Of a DNA stretch of 64,000 nucleotides, positions 25,067 through 32,748 are shown piece after piece. The position numbers and the translations under genes were made by a program. The notes beneath the pieces are model-generated. The model did no database searches. It saw nothing but the letters and a program-made list of their open reading frames with translations, and had not been told where the DNA came from. Source of the stretch: Bacillota bacterium (lineage in GTDB: Bacteria > Bacillota > Clostridia > Lachnospirales > Lachnospiraceae); contig JAEWSH010000084.1 of assembly GCA_023398375.1 (NCBI GenBank), forward strand, positions 1-64,000, written 5' to 3'. Numbering within the stretch: the first letter of the stretch is position 1; each line of letters begins with the position of its first letter.

Positions 25067-26296
25067 CTAAATGTTCAAATTTCCTACTCTACTGTTCATT
25101 TCTTGAATATAATATTTGTCACCTTCCGGAATCACTATAAAGTTAACTTCCTGCAGATAACTTCCCTCATTTACACTATCCGTTATGCTGTAATTTAAGA
25201 TACAGATAATCCTATCTTCTCCTTCTTTACGATAACACTTGATACTATTCACTTTTTCAAAGTGATAACGATTAGAAAGGCTTAAAAATTTATTTTTATC
25301 AGCATCCTTTGTCAAATAATATTCAATGACGCTCTGATCCTGGGTATAATATGCCGTCAGGAAATTAACCAGGGATTCTATTACTTCTTTCGCTGCATTA
25401 TCATCTAAGGATGTTCCGTAATAATCTTCCAATTTGTAATCTTCATCCTTCATGAAATCAGATACAAATATTGGTAGATCCTCCACTACATATCCGTTAT
25501 CAGACATATAAACTGGTATTTTCAGAGTTGTTTCTCTAGTATCAATCTTAGTAACATAGCTCTTACCGCCATTACTGCTCGTCATTACCGGCTTTTCAAC
25601 TGTTTGTTCGTTCTCTATTGTATCCGCTGCAGTTTCTTCCGTAGTTTCATCTGCAGCATTTTCTTCTGTGCTGCTCTCCTCTAAGCTTGAATATTCTGCT
25701 TCCGAAGAATCCTCTGATATGCTCTGAGGTACTACGCTGGTCTGAAGATCAATACTTGCATCTTCTTTCTTTTCTTCCTCAACTTCCCTTGTGTACTGCA
25801 CTTCTGCTTTCACATATACATCAAACTGAGTCCCTGAATACTGTTCCTTCCGGTAAGCCTGTACATAAATTGCTTTTGCTTTTCCGGATAACTTTGCTAT
25901 ATCAGTCATGTTACTGATTTTTTCTGATACATACGGTTCCAGACGCGCTTTGTAATCCGCTTCTCCTTTCTCTTGATATGTCAAATATTCTTTTGCAAAA
26001 TTCTGCGCAAAGCCTAATAATTCCTCATTTGAGTCCTTATAATCCTTAAATTCTTCCTTGAAGTTCTGAACATAGGTATGTACTTCTGCAGATGGATCGG
26101 GACGTAATACGGTTAATACACCCTTTAGGAAAAAGAAAACTAACATCCCCCAAAAAATTACTCTTAACACTCTCATAAAGGAATTTTTTTTCAGTATGTA
26201 CCCTTCTGTCTTTTCCTTCTTTACAACTGGCTTTTTCGTAAGCTGCGCTGGCTTTTTTGCTTTCTTTGCTCTTATTGTTTTCTTCTTTTTTATCAT
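25067..26296 (-). CDS. TcpC-family conjugation protein (Orf13-like)
   Basis: A 409-residue bitopic protein: a Lys-rich cytoplasmic start, one membrane helix (about 44-64), then an extracytoplasmic part. Two NTF2-like halves typical of TcpC are separated by an acidic, Ser/Glu/Thr-rich linker (about 185-240) that is longer than usual. It is a structural part of the Gram-positive transfer channel that binds other Tcp proteins. AT-rich DNA of 20 bp separates it from the coupling ATPase gene. Confidence 0.82.
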   Translation of the reverse strand: MIKKKKTIRAKKAKKPAQLTKKPVVKKEKTEGYILKKNSFMRVLRVIFWGMLVFFFLKGVLTVLRPDPSAEVHTYVQNFKEEFKDYKDSNEELLGFAQNFAKEYLTYQEKGEADYKARLEPYVSEKISNMTDIAKLSGKAKAIYVQAYRKEQYSGTQFDVYVKAEVQYTREVEEEKKEDASIDLQTSVVPQSISEDSSEAEYSSLEESSTEENAADETTEETAADTIENEQTVEKPVMTSSNGGKSYVTKIDTRETTLKIPVYMSDNGYVVEDLPIFVSDFMKDEDYKLEDYYGTSLDDNAAKEVIESLVNFLTAYYTQDQSVIEYYLTKDADKNKFLSLSNRYHFEKVNSIKCYRKEGEDRIICILNYSITDSVNEGSYLQEVNFIVIPEGDKYYIQEMNSRVGNLNI

Positions 26297-26316
26297 TCTT
26301 TTTCATCATCTCCCGT

Positions 26317-27861
26317 CTAAAATGGTAATTCTTCATCGTAATCATAATTTAGATCTAACTCCAAATCTGCATCTGAATAAGCTGCGCTGCTAGAATTTTC
26401 TCCTACACCTTCCGAAGAACCATTATTTTGTTTTTCCTTATTAAACTTTTTCTTTTTACCTTTTTCATTGATTTCAACCACTTTATTCTGTGGCTTTTCA
26501 TATGTAACCGGAGCTTCTGTAAGCATATCTCCCACTTCCACAGAGATATCCTTCAGCATAGTATCATCGTCAAAAAGAAAGGATTGAAATTCTATGGTTT
26601 CATTACCAACTTTATATAAGAATCTTCCTTTGATATCCGGTAGTTCCGTTGCATCTGTATTTCCTAATACGATCTCACTGGCTGTACGATCCGCAAAGCG
26701 TCCACAAATTCTGACCGGTATATTATTCTTAATTTGTCCTGTAAGCACATTCGCATCCGGACGCTGCACACCAATAAAAAGATTAATACCGGTTGCCCTG
26801 GACAATCTGGCCAGAGTAGATAATTTCCCTTCCAACTGCTCACATAAAGCCTTATCCTCTTTTGACATTCCTTTTTTATCCAGCATTTCTGCTATTTCAT
26901 CTATGAAGACACCTACACGGCATAGATGCTGATTTGTTTTGCGGTTATATTCATCCAGGTTCTTTACTTCCAAATCCCGGAATATCGTTAGCCGGTACTG
27001 ATTTTCATATACCAGACCACTCAATATCTCTAGTGCTCTTTCTCTTTCTGTAACTACTTCACCATATTTTTCATACCTTTTGCCAAACTCAACACCGCCT
27101 TTAAAATCAATCATATAGAGCCGGCACCCTTGGTAAATCATCTGCCACAGCAGCTCTCTTAAAATTACCGATTTTCCTGATCCGGTCTCACCGGCAATCA
27201 GCACATGCGGAGTGCGGTTCAAATTAAAGGTCACTTTTTCTATCGCGCCCACCCCTACTATCATCACTGCACTTTTCTGGATATTACTGTCATTCCATTC
27301 AATCATTTCCGGTATCTTACATTCATTTGGTACTGTCGTTAGTTTTATGATCTTCTTATTTTCTCCATACTCTATCCGCATGATATTACAATCAAGTGCC
27401 TGTTCCAGACGTTCCCTGTTACTTTTCCAGTCATTGATGGGTATATTGGATTTAAATACATAAAGTAGTTTTTTCCCATTCTTATGCACTCCGCACAAAT
27501 ATGGATACTTATTATCCCTGCCCTTAAAGCCAATATCCTGAAAGCATTTTTTCATTTTATCTTTTGCTTTATCCTCTGCGCTGCCTACAAATAGCAAATA
27601 AGTAAAAGGTAATGCCATAAAACCAATAGAAATGAATTTAATCTCCTGCTCCGTTAATTTATTTTTAGAGATTGGATCTATTAGAAAAAAACCTAAAACT
27701 GCTATGACTAAAACAACTAAAAATCCAATTAAGACCTTTTTATTTTTTAGTTTTTTGATTCCGCAAAAAAAGCTTCCGAAAATTACTTTGATACATGTAA
27801 AAAAACCTTTGAACACTTCCGTAAGTATTCCTTCCACTTCTTTTTCCAAATTATCTGCCAT
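26317..27861 (-). CDS. TcpA-like FtsK/SpoIIIE coupling ATPase
   Basis: A 514-residue DNA translocase-type coupling protein. Two N-terminal membrane helices (43-60 and 75-92) are followed by the FtsK-type motor with Walker A AGETGSGKS (223-231) and Walker B VGVFIDEIAEML near 325. The C-terminal tail after 460 is polar and low complexity. It links the relaxase-DNA complex to the channel, like TcpA of pCW3 and Orf21 of Tn916. Its start overlaps the TcpM-like gene by 11 bp, so the two are translationally coupled. Confidence 0.9.
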   Translation of the reverse strand: MADNLEKEVEGILTEVFKGFFTCIKVIFGSFFCGIKKLKNKKVLIGFLVVLVIAVLGFFLIDPISKNKLTEQEIKFISIGFMALPFTYLLFVGSAEDKAKDKMKKCFQDIGFKGRDNKYPYLCGVHKNGKKLLYVFKSNIPINDWKSNRERLEQALDCNIMRIEYGENKKIIKLTTVPNECKIPEMIEWNDSNIQKSAVMIVGVGAIEKVTFNLNRTPHVLIAGETGSGKSVILRELLWQMIYQGCRLYMIDFKGGVEFGKRYEKYGEVVTERERALEILSGLVYENQYRLTIFRDLEVKNLDEYNRKTNQHLCRVGVFIDEIAEMLDKKGMSKEDKALCEQLEGKLSTLARLSRATGINLFIGVQRPDANVLTGQIKNNIPVRICGRFADRTASEIVLGNTDATELPDIKGRFLYKVGNETIEFQSFLFDDDTMLKDISVEVGDMLTEAPVTYEKPQNKVVEINEKGKKKKFNKEKQNNGSSEGVGENSSSAAYSDADLELDLNYDYDEELPF

Positions 27862-28675
27862 CCGTTTCTTCCTCCCTTCTTCTTTTTACTACCAGTTTCC
27901 GGTTAAAAAGATATCTTTTTGTTGTTGAAAAGCGCACATGTCTCAATTTTTCTTTCACCAGTGCGTTTGCCTGTTCTATAGGCATTTCTTTTTTTGCTTC
28001 ATTTCTTGTGGTGATTGCAAAACTTCTTCTTAGATCATGACATTCAAATCCTAGATTATCCGCTATTTCTCTCATGTATGCTTCTGTGTAAAATAACTTC
28101 CCTTTATGTTCTTTTACATATTCCTGTAACTTCTCATACAGGTATTCATCCCTCTGACATTCGATAATCCCATTTGATTCTCCTTTCCCATGAGTGACTT
28201 TTACTGTTATGATTCCATTTTCAAAAGATAAATCCGTGTCCTTTACAAAAGACAACTCATTGATTCTTAGGCCGGATATCAGTGCAAGGCGATACGCATA
28301 TTTTAATTTTGGATTTTCAATCTGATTGATTTTTCTTTTTACGGTATCCAGATAAATCACCTTTTTTTGCTTTTTACTAAAGTTTCTTTTTTTCTCACTG
28401 ATTTCCTTAAACCTACTTTCACTAGGTACCTTAAAGTGAGGATTCATTTCTTTTAGTCTTAAAAATCCATTTTTTGCAGCACTGAATTCATTTTTTGTTT
28501 TCATGACTTCTTTCATTCTTGTCAGCAAAAACTCCGGATCAATTTCTGACAAATCATTGAACTGCAAAGGCTCTAAAATTTTAACAACGGCTGAATAATA
28601 TGTTTTACTTGAATTTTTGCTGATACCGCAGCCATTCAGATACTCCTTAAACGCCTCTAAAATGTCATATTTCAA
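27851..28675 (-). CDS. tyrosine-recombinase-like protein, probable TcpM-type relaxase
   Basis: A 274-residue protein with the tyrosine recombinase catalytic set visible: R137 (SGLRINEL), K164 (HGKG), H213 and R216 (HDLRRS), H246 and Y255. The start is TTG at 28675 with AAGGAA upstream. A serine recombinase already explains integration, and no MobT, Rep_trans or other known relaxase was found in the element. In pCW3 the relaxase TcpM is a tyrosine-recombinase relative encoded next to tcpA and uses its tyrosine at oriT. The same neighbourhood and overlap with tcpA here make a TcpM-like relaxase the best reading. Site-specific recombinase activity remains the alternative. Confidence 0.8.
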   Translation of the reverse strand: MKYDILEAFKEYLNGCGISKNSSKTYYSAVVKILEPLQFNDLSEIDPEFLLTRMKEVMKTKNEFSAAKNGFLRLKEMNPHFKVPSESRFKEISEKKRNFSKKQKKVIYLDTVKRKINQIENPKLKYAYRLALISGLRINELSFVKDTDLSFENGIITVKVTHGKGESNGIIECQRDEYLYEKLQEYVKEHKGKLFYTEAYMREIADNLGFECHDLRRSFAITTRNEAKKEMPIEQANALVKEKLRHVRFSTTKRYLFNRKLVVKRRREEETDGR

Positions 28676-28797
28676 TTATTTTCCTTTTTCTCCTTGTTCT
28701 CATTTTCTTTCTGTTCTTTTTGCATTTCTTCCCAGGCTTTTTTTGAATTTTCTTCAATCATCTCGTTTAGGTCCTTATCGAGTATTACTTTTGCCAC
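28672..28797 (-). CDS. small charged protein upstream of the TcpM-like gene
   Basis: A 41-residue ORF starting at GTG 28797, 7 bases from AGGAGG; an ATG at 28803 lies too close to that site. The product is highly charged and helical (LDKDLNEMIEENSKKAW, then a Lys/Glu tail). Its stop overlaps the TTG start of the TcpM-like gene by 4 bp, which indicates coupling. No family was recognised. Confidence 0.5.
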   Translation of the reverse strand: MAKVILDKDLNEMIEENSKKAWEEMQKEQKENENKEKKENN

Positions 28798-28808
28798 TTT
28801 CATTCCTC

Positions 28809-29453
28809 CTAATTGTTTGGATAAAAAGTATAAATAAATCCAAACTTTTCAGCGTTCTTTTTATACCAGCCATCAATTACTGCGAGCTGCTTTTTCCGGT
28901 TTTCCTGCCTGAACTCCTCATAAGATTTCCACTTACGCTTTGCAACATCTTTTGAGATCTCATACATCTGTGCCTGAAGGTTCTTAGAATCCTTCTCATA
29001 GTTCTTACTAAAGCCGGATGGATCTGCTTTTTCTGTTACTTTCATGGAATATATCCCTTCTTTTGCAGAGGCTCGCATTTCTTTCATGCCGGCAGACAGC
29101 ATTCGGATATCTGCATCAGAAAATGTTCCACCGTATACATCCGGATGGTTATGCGTTACTACCTTTCCCTCCATATACCTTCTCGTATCTGCATCTACCG
29201 AAACCGAGTGTTCATCACCCTGAAATGCTCTGGTCACATAACCATGATCATCCAGCACCTGCAGCTGCTCCTTTGTATAACTCATTTTTTTAGATTCAAT
29301 GAAGTTTAGTGTCTTTTCAGGATTCGTGAATCTGCTTCCCTTATCCATTGGATTCATATCTGCTACAATCAGTGGCTCTATTACTCCCTCTGCTTTAGCG
29401 TTTCCAATCGCTTGTATCGTTTCCACCCCGAATGATGATCCTCTACCACCCAT
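28809..29453 (-). CDS. phage-type protein with HNHP motif (MuF-C/JAB-like)
   Basis: A 214-residue protein starting MGGRGSSFG at 29453, 9 bases from GGAGG and overlapping the upstream stop; a longer ORF start at 29585 has no such site. GKVVTHNHPDVYGGTFSDAD (about 106-125) resembles the HNHP segment of MuF C-terminal and JAB-type domains found in phage head or toxin proteins. The C-terminus is helical and basic. MGGRGSS starts are common in Clostridia phage genes next to DUF4417. Its role in a transfer operon is unknown; it may be carried-over phage cargo. Confidence 0.6.
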   Translation of the reverse strand: MGGRGSSFGVETIQAIGNAKAEGVIEPLIVADMNPMDKGSRFTNPEKTLNFIESKKMSYTKEQLQVLDDHGYVTRAFQGDEHSVSVDADTRRYMEGKVVTHNHPDVYGGTFSDADIRMLSAGMKEMRASAKEGIYSMKVTEKADPSGFSKNYEKDSKNLQAQMYEISKDVAKRKWKSYEEFRQENRKKQLAVIDGWYKKNAEKFGFIYTFYPNN

Positions 29454-30081
29454 TTGTCTTAACCTCCGAAAATTTCTCCTGAAATGTTTTGATCCTGACA
29501 ATATTTCCCTTACATTCTTTTGGTATGTCACCATAAAAAATGATTGTGGTTGGTTGTAATACCTCCAGCATCTTCCAGTAACCATCTAAAAACAATTTGT
29601 AAGCCTGTTTTGACCCCATTACGCCAACACTGCTTACTGCAACGGTACTTTCCCTGGGTTCACCATCAAAACACCATTTAAAACTTGTTTTATCGCTCCA
29701 GGATATGGTTGGAATGATATTCACACCATAATTCTGTAAATATGCTGCTATCCAGTGCTTCCGATAGTGGTTATAGATCTGTAATGCCATTGGATAATCT
29801 GTGTAGGTGCTGTAGTCAGGACTCAATACACATCTGAACTTAGAAAGCATTTCTGTGTACCTGTTAATCTCTGTCCATAACCTTTGAAACTGGTAATCAT
29901 CAATAAAAAAATGAACTCCTTTCTGTTCTTTATTCCTGGTACTCTTTGCATAATTAAAACCAATGAATTCACATGCTTCATAATCTGCCGGATGAATCAC
30001 CGGTATATTAAATTCTCCACTTCCCCTAAATACACATTTCTCAACATTTTCATAGTTTCTCTTTTGTCTGTAATTTCTCAT
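29443..30081 (-). CDS. DUF4417-family protein
   Basis: A 212-residue soluble protein of the DUF4417 type, recognised by the pattern ending in NIIPTISWSDKTSFKWCFDG and TVAVSSVGVMGSKQAYKLFLDGY. These proteins occur in phages and mobile elements of Firmicutes and have no known activity. The gene is the first after the candidate oriT and overlaps the HNHP protein gene by 11 bp, so the two form a unit. Confidence 0.7.
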   Translation of the reverse strand: MRNYRQKRNYENVEKCVFRGSGEFNIPVIHPADYEACEFIGFNYAKSTRNKEQKGVHFFIDDYQFQRLWTEINRYTEMLSKFRCVLSPDYSTYTDYPMALQIYNHYRKHWIAAYLQNYGVNIIPTISWSDKTSFKWCFDGEPRESTVAVSSVGVMGSKQAYKLFLDGYWKMLEVLQPTTIIFYGDIPKECKGNIVRIKTFQEKFSEVKTNGW

Positions 30082-30111
30082 TTTCCTGTCATTCCTTTTA
30101 AAAGACTATAC

Positions 30112-30276
30112 TAGGAGATTTTTAATTCTAAAAATCTCCTATAGGTACCTGACATAGTCTCCGTTACACTACGGCTATATCAGGTACATGAATGAAAGTG
30201 TTATATATACTCGCCTCCCATTCGCTCCTATATATCCCCCTTCCATTCATGCTATATTTCCTTAAGGAAATATAGC
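30112..30276. other. oriT: candidate origin of transfer (four consecutive hairpins)
   Basis: Four inverted repeats lie end to end: TAGGAGATTTTT/AAAAATCTCCTA (30112-30141), GTACCTGA/TCAGGTAC with CATAG/CTATA (30145-30187), TGAATG/CATTCA enclosing two TATATA runs (30189-30249), and the perfect palindrome GCTATATTTCC/GGAAATATAGC (30251-30276). The region is non-coding and lies within the transfer operon between a TcpK-sized protein gene and the TcpM-like gene. In pCW3 oriT is upstream of tcpM and next to tcpK. No nick site can be named. Confidence 0.5.
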
Positions 30277-30371
30277 CTATTATCGTGGTTGGTATAAAAT
30301 CTTATTTCTATATGTATTTATCAGGGTTTAAGCCTGGGTAAGAATCACATATTATTCTTATTGTTCTCCCC

Positions 30372-30542
30372 CTATGCTTTTTCTTGATTTTTGGTTACTT
30401 CTGCAGGATAACCTTTCCCATCTCCAAGCGTTCCTAATGTAATTTTTTGGCATTGGTTTATTCCCAAATACAAGCTTGAATCTTCTTTACAAAGTTTTTC
30501 CGGATCAAATAGTTGTTCCAGGTTGTTCGGATTTACCTTCAT
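30372..30542 (-). CDS. small hypothetical protein beside candidate oriT
   Basis: A 56-residue ORF (MKVNPNNLEQLFDPEKLC through TKNQEKA) with GGAGG 9 bases before its ATG, 4 bp after the stop of the gene at 30547. It contains two Cys residues 13 apart and no recognised domain. The ribosome site and tight spacing indicate a real gene in the operon. Confidence 0.55.
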   Translation of the reverse strand: MKVNPNNLEQLFDPEKLCKEDSSLYLGINQCQKITLGTLGDGKGYPAEVTKNQEKA

Positions 30543-30546
30543 ACTC

Positions 30547-30849
30547 TCATTCCTCCCTCATAAGCTTTTTCAGTTGCTCATACACGGCTATCTCAATACG
30601 AACTTTACGTATATATGTCTTTGTATCTGTGTCATAGACTTTCCGAGTTAACTTATCAGCGTCTGCATCAATCCAATGAAGCATTTTCCATGCACGAAGC
30701 TTCCTGGCAGCAAGTTCGTAATTATTCTGCTTTAGTAACCTTTCAAGATCAGTTTTTTTGATAACATAAAAACCTTTTTGTTTCTCACAGTTAGTTTTTT
30801 CCAGATATCTGCAGATCCCAACGAACTCCTTTCCCATTAGTTCAAGCAA
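30547..30849 (-). CDS. 100-aa winged-helix-like protein, candidate TcpK
   Basis: A 100-residue protein, start TTG 30849 at good distance from GGAGG; the first ATG is at 30837. The predicted order of helices (TDLERLLKQNNYELAARKLRAW) followed by a strand-loop-strand (LTRKVYDTDTKTYIRKVRIE) and a helix fits a winged helix. TcpK of pCW3 has about this size, is a winged-helix protein, binds oriT, and is encoded next to it. Homology is not shown; size, fold pattern and place are the evidence. Confidence 0.45.
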   Translation of the reverse strand: MLELMGKEFVGICRYLEKTNCEKQKGFYVIKKTDLERLLKQNNYELAARKLRAWKMLHWIDADADKLTRKVYDTDTKTYIRKVRIEIAVYEQLKKLMREE

Positions 30850-30852
30850 AAA

Positions 30853-31377
30853 TTAACCCTCCTTTGCCTCCTCAGATCCTCCCCAAAGTTCGACTAACAC
30901 GCGATTCACGTAATAGATTCTTAGATCATCACTGTTAAAAACGCAGTTCAATTTATGTCTTGCTTTCAGGAACTTAAATTTTGCACAATATTCAATAAAT
31001 GTTTTTACATCCATCTCAATCGCGGAACTGATAATTTTTTCAAATGTGTTTTTTTCAATCTTGCAATACTGTTCTGAATATTTTGAAGCTCTGGTGTACT
31101 TTATAAAAGCATCCTCTGTTACTGCCGCCTTAATAACCTTTTTGATTGCCCGTGCAATCAAAATTAGTTCATCCGGACTTTCTTTTTTATCATCAATGGA
31201 CACCGTATCACTCTCATTTTTTTCTTCGAGATTACTTATCCTCTTTTTCAGATTCAGGATCTCATTGTCCTTTTTTATAATTTCTGTATTTTTTTCTTCA
31301 ATCATATCCAGAAGCTTATTGCATTTTAGCTTTAGTAGCTGGATTTCCTTTTCTTCCTCTATGGCTGTTACATCCAT
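30853..31377 (-). CDS. coiled-coil protein of unknown function
   Basis: A 174-residue protein. Residues 5-60 are a coiled coil (LLKLKCNKLLDMIEEKN, EILNLKKRISNLEEKN). A linker leads to a globular C-terminal domain (about 70-165: EKIISSAIEMDVKTFIEYC, NSDDLRIYYVNRVLVELW). No family was recognised. It is 3 bp from the TcpK-like gene and starts the transfer operon after the HU gene; a regulatory or DNA-bridging role is possible. Confidence 0.6.
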   Translation of the reverse strand: MDVTAIEEEKEIQLLKLKCNKLLDMIEEKNTEIIKKDNEILNLKKRISNLEEKNESDTVSIDDKKESPDELILIARAIKKVIKAAVTEDAFIKYTRASKYSEQYCKIEKNTFEKIISSAIEMDVKTFIEYCAKFKFLKARHKLNCVFNSDDLRIYYVNRVLVELWGGSEEAKEG

Positions 31378-31538
31378 CTGTTTTCTTTTCCTCCAGTCTT
31401 AAAATTTTTTGATTTTATCTGCTGATTACTGCAATTAGAAAGTGCAAGAAGCCAGCTTTTATTTTTTTAACTTATACAATTGCCTTTAAATCTTCCTGAA
31501 TTACAAATTTTTTTCTGTTACCATACCTACTCATTTCA

Positions 31539-31823
31539 TTAATGGGAGTTTTCATTTACTTTATCTTTAAACGCCTGTCCCGGAACAAATTTAGGTACTT
31601 TACAGGCTTCTGTTTTATAACTTTTACCGCTGCCAAATGCTCGCTGCGTTCTTGCTGCCCTGATTTTACTTTTAAAACTTCCAAATCCAATTAATTGTAC
31701 GGTACCACCGCCTGCTACTTCTTCCTGGATCGCTTCCAAAGTGACCGCCAAAAATTCTTCAATTTTCTTTTGTGGCATTTCAATACGTTCCGATACCTTT
31801 TTCACTAATTCTTTTTTGTTCAT
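31539..31823 (-). CDS. HU-family DNA-binding protein
   Basis: A 94-residue HU/IHF protein: MNKKELVKKVSERIEMPQ dimer helices, GFGSFKSKIRAARTQRAF for the beta arm, and GKSYKTEACKVPKFVPGQAF for the end. HU bends DNA and helps recombination, replication and oriT processing. AAAGGAGA precedes the ATG. An HU encoded by the ICE just before its transfer operon fits a helper for relaxosome or recombinase complexes. Confidence 0.9.
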   Translation of the reverse strand: MNKKELVKKVSERIEMPQKKIEEFLAVTLEAIQEEVAGGGTVQLIGFGSFKSKIRAARTQRAFGSGKSYKTEACKVPKFVPGQAFKDKVNENSH

Positions 31824-31859
31824 ACTTCTTATCTCCTTTTTTTGTAATTTGGTTGTTCG

Positions 31860-32528
31860 TTATCTGTTACGCTTAAAGAGGCTAAACTTCCTTCTTCCAG
31901 TTTCTTCAGGTAAATATTCCTGAAGCAGTTCTTCTAATTCCTCACCAGGCATCAAAGGATCTTCTATGTATTCGATAAAAAATATCTTTTCTAGCTGCCC
32001 CATTCCCTCCAGTACGTTCTCTTTTATGCTTTCCGGAGTAAATGTAAAAATAAAAGAATATTTTTGTAATTCATCCATATCAGTCTCTTCAAATATTTCT
32101 GTTAGATGGTGAAATTCCCACGGCTTCCCTCCTGATACAATGAATTTCTGATCACACCTTTGAAATAGATCGACATCGAACTCAGAATAAACTCCCATAT
32201 CCAGGATGATGAAATCATAGAGTTTTTGATCTAGTATTTCATCCAGCTCTGCCGGATCAGCGTCCATATAATATTCTGCGCTGCCGATTATGTACTTTTT
32301 CCCATCTATCACTGGATTGTACATTTCTCTTAGTTTTTCAAATGCTCCGCTATCGTTCATTTCCAGTATTGCAACCTGGTATCCTTGTCCGGCCAGATAG
32401 TTGCCAATTGAAAAAGATAAATGAGTGACTCCGGCTCTATGCTCTGCGCCGGTTAGTCCGATAAGAATATTTTTACATTCTTCATCCTCATTTACCTTTT
32501 CGGTTTCTTCGTTTTTAAATTTTTTCAT
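31860..32528 (-). CDS. ParA/TadZ-like protein with degenerate P-loop
   Basis: A 222-residue protein with the ParA/MinD fold pattern: ILIGLTGAEHRAGVTHLSFS at the P-loop position, VAILEMNDS and FIILDMGVYS for later motifs. The KGGxGKT loop is replaced by AEHRAGVTH, so the nucleotide lysines are lost, as in TadZ/CpaE-like localisation proteins. It is distinct from the complete ParA at 12039. GGAGG lies before the ATG. It may place the transfer machine or DNA at a cell site; function inferred. Confidence 0.65.
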   Translation of the reverse strand: MKKFKNEETEKVNEDEECKNILIGLTGAEHRAGVTHLSFSIGNYLAGQGYQVAILEMNDSGAFEKLREMYNPVIDGKKYIIGSAEYYMDADPAELDEILDQKLYDFIILDMGVYSEFDVDLFQRCDQKFIVSGGKPWEFHHLTEIFEETDMDELQKYSFIFTFTPESIKENVLEGMGQLEKIFFIEYIEDPLMPGEELEELLQEYLPEETGRRKFSLFKRNR

Positions 32529-32670
32529 GTGCTTTCCTCCATCTCTAATTGAAATATCCTTTTTGATGGCAGAAGATAATGATATATTTAGTATGATTTG
32601 TCAAGTGTTTTTTTCATTTTCTGAGAAAAGTTTTTTGTTTCCTTTGTTTGGTAGTTTTTTACAAGTATTA

Positions 32671-32718
32671 AAAAAAATAACGCAGTCTCATTTTTCAATG
32701 AAACTACGTTATTTTTTT
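32671..32718. terminator. bidirectional terminator after the DUF262 gene
   Basis: AAATAACG/CGTTATTT with CTCATT/AATGAA forms a long stem, flanked by seven A on one side and seven T on the other, so it works on both strands. It separates the defence-like cargo from the transfer half of the ICE. Confidence 0.75.
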
Positions 32719-32748
32719 AATATATTTTATATTATGTTATTCAGAATA

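Noticed and set aside
27851..28675. tyrosine recombinase as the integrase of the ICE
   Set aside because: It lies in the transfer operon far from both ends, while a serine recombinase abuts and crosses the att site; a TcpM-like relaxase role fits better.
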